The position numbers and the translations under genes were made by a program. Shown here piece by piece: positions 1-5,342 of a DNA stretch of 5,342 nt. The stretch is from Rhodocyclales bacterium (lineage in GTDB: Bacteria > Pseudomonadota > Gammaproteobacteria > Burkholderiales > Rhodocyclaceae), in the NCBI GenBank assembly GCA_021286885.1, contig JAJTBM010000234.1:1-5342 (forward strand). Direction: 5' to 3'. Positions within the stretch are counted from its first letter, which is position 1; the number at the start of each line of letters is the position of its first letter. The notes under the pieces were generated by a model. That model ran no database searches. It was not told the DNA's origin and was given only the letters and a program-made list of their open reading frames with translations.

Positions 1-458
1 TGGTGGCCCACAAGATTCAGGGACTGGATGATCCGGGTGCCCTGGTGGGCATGATGACTCCGGCCCTCGCGGCCCTCATCGGCATCACTGGCGGCACCCT
101 GTACCAGAAGCGCTTTTGCGCCTCCTTCGACCTGCGCACCGGCTCGGTGATCCAGTTTGTGCCCACCCTGATCGTGAGCGCCCTGGTGGCCAGCCAGACC
201 GAAACCATGCAGATCGACTGGACAGGTCAGTTCGTGTTCGCCCTGACCTGGCTGGTGCTGGTGCTCTCGGTGGGGGCGGTGAGCCTGCTCAATCTGCTGA
301 TCCGCAGCGGCAGCGCGGTGAATGTGGCCAGCCTGTTCTATCTGACCCCGCCCACCACGGCGCTGATCGCCTGGGCGGTATTTGGCGAGACCCTCACCGG
401 CCTCGCCCTGGTGGGCATGGCCTTCTCGGTGTTCGGCGTGTGGCTGGCACGCAAATGA
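1..458 (+). CDS. EamA/DMT-family membrane transporter, C-terminal half (5' truncated by window)
   Basis: This is the second half of a drug/metabolite-type (EamA) inner-membrane permease. Family members usually have ten membrane helices in two EamA repeats of five, and only the second repeat is here. Counting from the GTG at base 3, hydrophobic segments lie near residues 20-36, 49-65, 77-100, 108-127 and 132-149. The last two hold the typical ending of the repeat: a Y-L-x-P-P stretch, then F-G-E-x-L-T (Glu129), then a glycine-rich final helix. The frame is open to the left edge, so the GTG at 3 is probably an internal valine codon, not the start. The stop (456-458) overlaps the ruvC start. Substrates in this family range from amino acids to nucleosides and toxic compounds, and none can be assigned here. 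The family call is firm and the substrate is unknown. Confidence 0.9.
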   Translation, partial: VAHKIQGLDDPGALVGMMTPALAALIGITGGTLYQKRFCASFDLRTGSVIQFVPTLIVSALVASQTETMQIDWTGQFVFALTWLVLVLSVGAVSLLNLLIRSGSAVNVASLFYLTPPTTALIAWAVFGETLTGLALVGMAFSVFGVWLARK

Positions 459-1021
459 TGACGAGTCGACCGGGCAGCAGCGCCAGCCAGAAAGTGGCCA
501 CCCGCATCCTGGGCATAGACCCGGGGCTACGCATCACCGGCTTCGGGGTCATCGACACCCTGGGCCAAGAAATGCGCTATGTGGCGAGCGGCTGCATCAA
601 AACCGGCGAAGGCAGTCTGCCCGAGCGGCTCAAGATCATCCTGGACGGGGTACGGGAGGTGATCGCCACCTACCAGCCCGACCAGGTGGCCATCGAGATC
701 GTGTTTGTGAACGTGAACCCCCAATCCACCCTGCTGCTGGGCCAGGCCCGGGGAGCTGCCATCTGCGGCGCCGTCTCGTGCGACTTGCCGGTGGCCGAGT
801 ACACCGCGCTGCAGGTCAAGCAAGCCGTGGTCGGCCACGGCAAGGCGGCCAAGGAGCAGGTGAGCCACATGGTAGAGCGCCTGCTCGCCCTGGAAGGCCG
901 CCCGTCCCCGGATGCGGCCGACGCCCTCGCCTGCGCCATCTGCCACGCCCACGGCAGCCAGGGGCTGGCGAGTCTGGCGGGGACATCCACCCGCAAGCGG
1001 GGGGGGCGGCTGACGCGTTAG
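455..1021 (+). CDS. ruvC: Crossover junction endodeoxyribonuclease RuvC
   Basis: RuvC is the Holliday-junction resolvase: a dimer that makes symmetric nicks in four-way junctions, working in the cytoplasm with the RuvAB branch-migration motor. The 188-residue reading has the RNase H-like signature I-L-G-I-D-P-G at 18-24, I-E-I-V-F at 80-84, L-G-Q-A-R-G at 95-100 and D-A-A-D at 153-156. The four metal-binding acids D22, E81, D153 and D156 have exactly the spacing of E. coli D7, E66, D138 and D141, so the enzyme should be active. Start choice: ATG at 455 overlaps the upstream stop as ATGA, with a second ATG at 458. GTG at 494 would remove 13 residues and give M-A-T-R-I-L-G-I-D, closer to the usual RuvC N-terminus. 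No clear Shine-Dalgarno separates these options. ruvA and ruvB do not follow; the next gene is convergent. A run of eight G lies near the 3' end (999-1006). Confidence 0.97.
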   Translation: MMTSRPGSSASQKVATRILGIDPGLRITGFGVIDTLGQEMRYVASGCIKTGEGSLPERLKIILDGVREVIATYQPDQVAIEIVFVNVNPQSTLLLGQARGAAICGAVSCDLPVAEYTALQVKQAVVGHGKAAKEQVSHMVERLLALEGRPSPDAADALACAICHAHGSQGLASLAGTSTRKRGGRLTR

Positions 1022-1042
1022 GCGAACAAGCCCATCAACGCG
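1014..1042. terminator. Weak hairpin between convergent genes, possible bidirectional terminator
   Basis: CGCGTT (1014-1019) is complementary to AACGCG (1037-1042). An inner GGC (1021-1023) can pair with GCC (1030-1032) around the loop GAACAA. The hairpin covers the ruvC stop codon and ends 14 bases from the stop of the convergent small gene, where a shared terminator would be expected. There is no T-run on either side and the two stem parts are not contiguous, so this is only a candidate. Confidence 0.22.
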
Positions 1043-1055
1043 CCAGCACTCAGGC

Positions 1056-1516
1056 TTACTGCCACTTCTCGATGATGACCTTCACGCTGCCGCTGTTATC
1101 GCCCCGATACCAATCAGGCAGGAACAGATCAAAACCGGCATTCACCGGGATGGTGTGGATTACCTGGGACTCCAGACCATCCTGCAGGTTGAGGCCATAG
1201 AAATACCCCTTCTTGCCCTTGTTGATGCTGTCTGAACGGTTCAACACCATCAGGGCCGCGCCCTTGATCATCGCATAGTTCGCCTGGGAGCCCGTGAAGT
1301 TCATGCCCACCGAAGCGGGGTCAATCGAAAAACGATAGACCCCCGCAGCGACGACCTCTTCATGATAGGCATTACCACCCGGCAAAACATTGGCATACGT
1401 GTCACATCCAGCGTCACCGTTTTATACGGAGTCCAACCGGCCTGGACACTCGAAACCATGCCAGCGCAGATACCGGCAGCCATCAGACAGTTCATGAAAC
1501 CACGTTCAAAGCGCAT
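1056..1516 (-). pseudogene. Small secreted protein, frameshifted; lectin-like C-terminus
   Basis: Two overlapping minus-strand frames look like one broken gene. The first starts at ATG 1516 and encodes a signal peptide: basic start M-R-F-E-R, hydrophobic core at about 10-21, and V-Q-A before G-W (cleavage after A26). It then reads W-T-P-Y-K-T-V-T-L-D-V-T before degenerating into low-quality sequence. The second frame opens after a TAA at 1422-1424 and continues with Y-A-N-V-L-P-G-G-N-A, running to TAA at 1056 with beta-rich sequence that ends in K-W-Q. Dropping one AC from ACAC (1399-1402) joins them into a 152-residue protein with a mature part of about 126 residues. The ending contains I-P-V-N-A-G-F and D-N-S-G-S-V-K-V-I, resembling the calcium- and galactose-binding end of Pseudomonas lectin PA-IL; this is from memory and tentative. 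If no shift occurs, only a 71-residue exported fragment is made. The break could be a real mutation or a sequencing error. The function is otherwise unrecognised. Confidence 0.68.
1439..1516 (-). other. Sec-type signal peptide coding segment of the small secreted protein
   Basis: The first 26 codons give a classic three-part export signal: two arginines in the first five residues, a hydrophobic centre rich in Ala, Gly, Met and Leu, and a small-residue cleavage site V-Q-A followed by Gly. The cysteine at position 17 is preceded by A-G-I, which does not fit a lipobox, so signal peptidase I cleavage is more likely than lipoprotein processing. Confidence 0.75.
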
Positions 1517-1522
1517 ACAAAA

Positions 1523-1528
1523 CCCCTT
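1523..1528 (-). promoter_or_regulatory. Ribosome binding site for the small secreted protein
   Basis: On the minus strand AAGGGG is followed by six bases (TTTTGT) and then ATG at 1516. It supports this ATG over the later in-frame ATG at codon 8 and shows that the signal-peptide frame is the real 5' end of the gene. Confidence 0.65.
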
Positions 1529-1558
1529 ACCAAGAACTCAAAATGGTTATGCGGTTTA

Positions 1559-1579
1559 GCTTATGGCAAAAATATAAGC
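1559..1579. repeat. Short inverted repeat overlapping a possible -10 box in the 118-bp spacer
   Basis: GCTTAT (1559-1564) and ATAAGC (1574-1579) form a perfect 6-bp inverted repeat around a 9-base centre, between the stop of the giant gene (1635) and the start of the small gene (1516). On the minus strand the right half overlaps TATATT (1571-1576), one mismatch from the -10 consensus and about 55 bases upstream of the ATG. The hexamer 17 bases further upstream (AAAGTG) is a poor -35. The block is AT-rich (23 G or C in 1561-1620). It could be an operator on a promoter for the small gene, or a weak hairpin ending the upstream transcript. Confidence 0.25.
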
Positions 1580-1634
1580 GGCTACATAAATCACACTTTC
1601 AGTGCTTGGCTTACGGTTCTGAACATCCAGCAGC

Positions 1635-3191
1635 CTAAATGTGCCTCCACTCAGCCAAGGCCCGCGCAACCCGAGACAGGGTAGCCCCCCAGTCATTCGG
1701 GTTGTCCTGGCGAAACTGGCGCAGGGTCGGATACCAGGGCGAGTCTTCCCGGCCCAGCATCCAGCGCCATTCCGACTCATGGCGATTCAGCAGGAATACA
1801 GGCTTGCCCAAAGCACCCGCCAGGTGGGCCACTGCGGTATCAACGGCAATCACCAGATCCAGACCACACATCAAGGCAGCGGTATCGAGCATGTCCGGAC
1901 ACTCGTCCATCCAATCAGATATGGGATACGGCTGTGCCTGCCGCTGCGCTGCAGCCTCTCCCGTTTGCAGGCTGACAAATGAAACGTGTGGCACTTGCAG
2001 GATCGGCGCCCACTGGGCCAAGGGAATGCTGCGCAAGCGATCCTTGCCCAACTTGGGATTGCCTGCCCACACCACCCCCACCTTGAGGCCAGACAATCCG
2101 GCCAGGCGAGCGGCCCAGCGTTCTTGCACGGGCAAGGGCACCGTCAGATAGGGCGATGGCAAGCATGCCAAAGCATCCATCGTGAGTCCGAGCAGCGCCG
2201 GCAAACTCACAATGGAACAGTGCAGATCAAAAGCGTCGGGAGAGCAGGGCACCAAGGGCATCACCCGATCAGCCAAACCACTGCTGCGCAATAAAGCGCA
2301 CAAAGGCGCCGGCACAGCCAACGTCACATCCCCGGCACCCCGCGCTTTTAGCAGCGGAAGCAAACGCGCCAGCATGATGGAGTCCCCCAGCCCCTGCTCG
2401 GCCCAAACCACCAATCGGCGCCCACGCAAGGCCTCTCCTTGCCAGAAAGGTCTTTGACCAAAACAGGCAAGAGGCTGACGCAGGTTGGAATAGCCAACGC
2501 TTTTCAGGCGGGCCTCATACGCGGCAAACCCCTCGGGCCATTGACCTGCCATCAATAAAGCCTCGCCCAGCACCACCTGGGCCTCGGGATGCGACTGCAA
2601 ATCTGCATGACGCAGGACATCGATGGCCTCAGAGAGACGCAAGCACTGCATCAGCAACTCCCCCAGGAACATGCGCGCCTGCCAGCACTCAGGATGCTGC
2701 AGCACAATCTGCTGATACGCGACCAGGGCCTCCGGGAACGCACCACATGCACACAAAACCTTGGCATGCAGGGTTTTCAACTCGGGGCTGGAATCCACCG
2801 TCAGCACTGCCTCCACCCGCTCACGGGCAAGTTCAGGCAAGGCCAAATCCACCAACACAAAGCCCAAATCGATCAAGGCCCCCTGGTGCATCGGCATCAG
2901 GGCCAGACAACGCTCCAGATGCTGCCGTGCCTCTTGGTACTGTTTCGCCCGACGCGCCCAATGCCCAAGGTTGTAATGTGCCGGCGCCAATTCCGGATCA
3001 ATCAGCAATGCACGCAACATACACTCACGCGCCTCAAGCAACTGACCTTGGTCATACAGGACACGTCCAAGATTGTTCAGTGCCGCTGGATACCCCGGCT
3101 GTAGCTTGAGAGCCGCCCGATAGGCAGCCTCTGCTCCCAGCAGATCGCCTGCCACCAGTTTTTGATTGCCCTCGTCCTTGAGCTGTTCCGC
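1635..3191 (-). repeat. Module 3 (last): seven TPRs plus the terminal GT domain
   Basis: The module starts at A-E-Q-L-K-D-E-G-N and ends at the stop soon after A-R-A-L-A-E-W. Landmarks are 525 codons from module 2. The GT loop reads E-Q-G-L-G-D-S-I-M-L-A-R-L-L-P, so T-L-M-F has become S-I-M-L, and the following 100 or so residues are clearly diverged from module 2. The last 54 residues of the R-Q-F-R-Q-D region are identical to module 2. Confidence 0.88.
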
Positions 3192-5342
3192 CCGTGCGGG
3201 GTCCGCCTCTCCAGAGAGATCCTGGGCTGCCAATGCGCGAGCCACCCTCGCCAATGCTCCCGCCCAATCCCCAGGGGCGTCCTGACGAAACTGGCGCAAG
3301 GTCGGATACCAAGGGGAGTCTTCCCGGCCCAACATCCAGCGCCATTCCGACTCATGACGGTTCAGCAGAAATACGGGCTTGCCCAAAGCACCCGCCAGGT
3401 GGGCCACTGCGGTATCAACGGCAATCACCAGATCCAGGCCACTGATGAGGGCTGCGGTATCCAGCAACTCATGGGAATCGTCCATCCAGTGCGCTACAGG
3501 ATAAGGCAAGCCTTCCAGTTGCCCTGCAGCGTCACCCTTTTGCAGACTGACAAAAGAGACGCCCGGCACCTGCAGAACTGGCGCCCACTGCGCCAGGGGG
3601 ATACTGCGTAGCGCATCCTTGATCAGGCGTGGATTACCGGCCCATACGATGCCAACCTTCAAGCCAGACAAACGCTCCAGGCGCTTCATCCACTGGACCC
3701 GCTTGGCGCCGGGCACCTTCAAATAAGGCGGCACGGCCCCCGGCAAATCATCCAGCGTAAGCCCCAACCGATGGGGCAAACTGACCAGAGAGCAGACCAA
3801 GTCAAAGCATTCTTCCTGCGGCTGCGCCATGGACAGCACTTCGTCTGCCAGACATGACGCACGCACCAAACGCTCCAGCTGCGGCTGCACGGCCACCAAT
3901 ACACGCGCAACCCCCAAACGACGCAGCCAAGGCAGAAAACGAACAAACATCAAGGTGTCGCCCAAGCCCTGCTCGGCCCATACCAGCAAACGCTTGCCCA
4001 CCAGACTTTCGCCCTGCCAGTGGGGCCGGAAGCCAAAATGCTGACTGGGCTTTTGCAAGAACTTGAACTCCGGCGCATCCAGATCCAGGCGCCGCTCATA
4101 CAAGGCAAACCCTTCTTTCAACCGGCCTTGCAACAAGCACAAATTGCCATACGCCAACTGTCCTTCGGGATCGGAGACATCCTCCGCAAACGGCTGCAAT
4201 ACCCGCTCGGCCTGGGCCAACTCCAGTGCCTCGGTGTAATTGACGCCCAAATGCACCTTCGCAGCCTTGAGCTCAGGCGTGCACTCAACAACCTGACGAT
4301 AAATCTCACGAGCCTGCAAACGTTCGCCACACGCATCCAGAATGCGCCCCCATACCAACTGGAGTTCCGGCGTAGCGGCATTTTCCAAACAAGCGGCCAA
4401 GCGCACCCGGGCTTCATCTGCACACTGCATATGCACAAGCACATAGGCCAGGTCGACAGCTGCCGCACCATGCGCGGGTTCCAAATCGAGGCAACGCTCC
4501 AGATGTGTCCGCGCCTGCGCCAAATCCCCAGCAGCCTTTGCCCAGGCGCCCAGGTTATAGTGGGCTTGCGCAAGCTCCGGCGCCGACTCCAAGGCCAATT
4601 CGGTCCAGATCCGGGCCTCTGCCTGCAAACCCTGCTGGTGGCGTAAAAACCCGAGGTTACTCAGTGCCCGTGGGTAACCAGGCGCCTTGAGCAGTGCCTG
4701 CTCATAACACCGGCCAGCGCCCGCCAGATCCCCCTCGGCCAGCAGCCGGTTACCTTCATCCTTGAGCACCTCTGCCGCCTTCAGATCTGGCACAAAGGCC
4801 AGCTCCCAAGCAGCCAGGGTCTGTGCCACATGCTGCAGGGCCGGCCCCCAATCACCAAACGCAGTCTGGCGGAATTGGCGCAGGCTGGGATACCAGGGGC
4901 TGTCTTCACGACCAAACAACCAGCGCCATTCAGACTCATAACGGTTCAGCAGAAACACCGGCTTGCCCAAAGCTCCCGCCAGGTGCGCCACCGCCGTGTC
5001 CACCGCAATCACCAGATCGAGGCCGCTGATCAGGGCTGCGGTATCGAGCATGTCCTGACACTCGTCCATCCAATCCACCAGGGGCTGCGCAAGCTCAGCA
5101 CACTGCCCGGCACCCGGCCCTTTCTGGAGACTGATAAAGGACACCCCCTCCACCGCCAGAATCGGCGCCCATTGGTTCAAGGGAATGCTGCGATGGGCAT
5201 CCTGCGACAAACTGGGGCTGCCAGCCCAGACCACCCCCACCTTACGGCCGGGCAAACTGGCCAAACGCGCCTTCCAGAAATCGATCTTGGTTTGAGGGAT
5301 CTTGAAATACGGGAAACTGATGCCGGGCAGATCCTTGAGCGC
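1635..5342 (-). CDS. Giant polymodular TPR-glycosyltransferase (GT9/heptosyltransferase-like), N-terminus beyond window
   Basis: At least 1235 residues are encoded; the frame is open at the right edge and stops at TAG (1635-1637). Numbering from the codon at 5342, the order is: second half of a GT-B domain (1-177), seven 34-residue TPRs (190-421), a full GT domain (about 435-709), seven more TPRs (718-951) and a last GT domain (about 960-1235). The full GT domains have the N-terminal W-A-E-Q-G-L-G-D loop (E-Q-G-L-G-D at 457-462 and 982-987). All three copies have V-W-A-G (38-41, 566-569, 1091-1094), then R-S-I-P-L, and the donor-side D-T-A-V-A-H (115-120, 643-648, 1168-1173), comparable to the D-T-x-x-x-H of GT9 heptosyltransferases. 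No signal peptide or membrane helix is visible, so it is probably cytoplasmic. TPRs likely present a protein or scaffold. Known relatives usually have one TPR block and one GT domain. Sugar and acceptor are unknown; protein O-glycosylation and surface glycan assembly are both possible. The first start codon to the right, TTG at 5264, lies inside a conserved domain and is not the real start. Confidence 0.93.
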   Translation of the reverse strand, partial: ALKDLPGISFPYFKIPQTKIDFWKARLASLPGRKVGVVWAGSPSLSQDAHRSIPLNQWAPILAVEGVSFISLQKGPGAGQCAELAQPLVDWMDECQDMLDTAALISGLDLVIAVDTAVAHLAGALGKPVFLLNRYESEWRWLFGREDSPWYPSLRQFRQTAFGDWGPALQHVAQTLAAWELAFVPDLKAAEVLKDEGNRLLAEGDLAGAGRCYEQALLKAPGYPRALSNLGFLRHQQGLQAEARIWTELALESAPELAQAHYNLGAWAKAAGDLAQARTHLERCLDLEPAHGAAAVDLAYVLVHMQCADEARVRLAACLENAATPELQLVWGRILDACGERLQAREIYRQVVECTPELKAAKVHLGVNYTEALELAQAERVLQPFAEDVSDPEGQLAYGNLCLLQGRLKEGFALYERRLDLDAPEFKFLQKPSQHFGFRPHWQGESLVGKRLLVWAEQGLGDTLMFVRFLPWLRRLGVARVLVAVQPQLERLVRASCLADEVLSMAQPQEECFDLVCSLVSLPHRLGLTLDDLPGAVPPYLKVPGAKRVQWMKRLERLSGLKVGIVWAGNPRLIKDALRSIPLAQWAPVLQVPGVSFVSLQKGDAAGQLEGLPYPVAHWMDDSHELLDTAALISGLDLVIAVDTAVAHLAGALGKPVFLLNRHESEWRWMLGREDSPWYPTLRQFRQDAPGDWAGALARVARALAAQDLSGEADPARAEQLKDEGNQKLVAGDLLGAEAAYRAALKLQPGYPAALNNLGRVLYDQGQLLEARECMLRALLIDPELAPAHYNLGHWARRAKQYQEARQHLERCLALMPMHQGALIDLGFVLVDLALPELARERVEAVLTVDSSPELKTLHAKVLCACGAFPEALVAYQQIVLQHPECWQARMFLGELLMQCLRLSEAIDVLRHADLQSHPEAQVVLGEALLMAGQWPEGFAAYEARLKSVGYSNLRQPLACFGQRPFWQGEALRGRRLVVWAEQGLGDSIMLARLLPLLKARGAGDVTLAVPAPLCALLRSSGLADRVMPLVPCSPDAFDLHCSIVSLPALLGLTMDALACLPSPYLTVPLPVQERWAARLAGLSGLKVGVVWAGNPKLGKDRLRSIPLAQWAPILQVPHVSFVSLQTGEAAAQRQAQPYPISDWMDECPDMLDTAALMCGLDLVIAVDTAVAHLAGALGKPVFLLNRHESEWRWMLGREDSPWYPTLRQFRQDNPNDWGATLSRVARALAEWRHI
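1801..1862 (-). repeat. 62-bp exact direct repeat, copy in module 3
   Basis: This block is base-for-base identical to 3376-3437, at a distance of 1575 bp. It encodes the donor-side segment containing D-T-A-V-A-H. Confidence 0.9.
3192..4775 (-). repeat. Module 2: seven TPRs plus one complete GT domain (1584 bp)
   Basis: The module starts at A-E-V-L-K-D-E-G-N and runs to the equivalent point of the next module. TPR helices repeat every 34 residues with G, A and P at typical places (for example A-H-Y-N-L-G-A-W and E-A-R near the middle). The GT domain reads W-A-E-Q-G-L-G-D-T-L-M-F-V-R-F-L-P, then a less conserved stretch, then the donor half. Confidence 0.88.
3376..3437 (-). repeat. 62-bp exact direct repeat, copy in module 2
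   Basis: Identical to 1801-1862. The matching block in module 1 (4960-5021) has eight base differences by eye, all synonymous. Confidence 0.9.
4776..5342 (-). repeat. Module 1 (partial): C-terminal half of the first GT domain seen
   Basis: The segment begins mid-domain. A-L-K-D-L-P-G at the edge matches T-L-D-D-L-P-G of the next module, and F-P-Y-F-K-I-P matches P-P-Y-L-K-V-P. V-W-A-G, R-S-I-P-L and D-T-A-V-A-H follow. It lies 528 codons from the next copy. It is the most diverged of the three: it has R-Y-E-S-E-W and W-L-F-G where the others have R-H-E-S-E-W and W-M-L-G. Confidence 0.85.

Noticed and set aside
527..952. 141-codon minus-strand frame opposite ruvC
   Set aside because: The plus strand carries an intact RuvC with all four catalytic acids. 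The antisense frame has no recognisable motif and results from GC-rich third positions.
382..1200. 272-codon plus-strand frame overlapping the transporter, ruvC and the small gene
   Set aside because: It is rich in Arg, Gly and Pro, which is typical of an out-of-frame reading of GC-rich DNA, and it crosses two real genes.
1577..1634. Rho-independent terminator directly after the giant gene
   Set aside because: Only a 4-bp CACT/AGTG stem with a 3-base loop is visible, with no adjoining T-run on the minus strand. This is too weak to annotate.
2589..3104. 171-codon plus-strand open frame opposite the second TPR block
   Set aside because: Same situation: Gln- and His-rich antisense reading of the TPR block, with a counterpart opposite the other TPR block, so it results from repeat composition.
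4020..4646. 208-codon plus-strand open frame opposite the TPR region
   Set aside because: It lies fully antisense to the giant gene, is rich in Gln, Leu and Arg as expected from reversed TPR codons, and shows no domain or ribosome binding site. It is a shadow.
1635..5342. CRISPR array or transposon as the source of the repeated DNA
   Set aside because: The repeats are about 1575-1584 bp apart, are coding in one continuous frame and carry conserved protein domains. There are no short spacers, terminal inverted repeats or transposase.

Overview
The window looks like the chromosome of a betaproteobacterium. The main evidence is RuvC, whose central catalytic segment ([13 protein letters not shown]) has the form I associate with that class. 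The layout is compact, with an ATGA gene overlap, and the large TPR-glycosyltransferase protein is of a type common in Betaproteobacteria. The genus cannot be named from the sequence alone.

Left part (1-1021, + strand): the C-terminal half of an EamA/DMT-type inner-membrane transporter, then ruvC, the Holliday-junction resolvase. The two overlap by four bases and are probably translationally coupled. Both are GC-rich (41 of 60 bases in 481-540). A weak hairpin lies at the convergent junction after ruvC.

Middle part (1056-1634, - strand): a small gene for an exported protein of about 152 residues. Its signal peptide and its body lie in different reading frames, so as it stands it is frameshifted. 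The break falls in an ACAC dinucleotide, and removing one AC restores a single continuous frame. The C-terminus resembles calcium-dependent sugar-binding jelly-roll domains such as the Pseudomonas PA-IL lectin; this is a tentative match. The 118-bp spacer upstream is AT-rich and holds a ribosome binding site, a small inverted repeat and a possible -10 box.

Right part (1635-5342, - strand, open at the right edge): one reading frame of at least 1235 codons. It encodes a protein made of repeating modules of about 525 residues. Each module has seven TPRs followed by a GT-B glycosyltransferase domain of the heptosyltransferase (GT9)-like kind. The window holds half of one GT domain and two complete TPR+GT modules; the start of the gene is outside. 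The donor-side halves of the GT domains are almost identical between modules, while the halves expected to face the acceptor have diverged. Parts of the last two modules are identical at the DNA level, which points to recent duplication or gene conversion.

The two minus-strand genes run in the same direction, giant glycosyltransferase first and small secreted protein second. A glycan-related locus is a reasonable inference, but nothing in the window identifies the acceptor. The most unusual feature is the polymodular TPR-glycosyltransferase. The second is the frameshifted lectin-like gene beside it.
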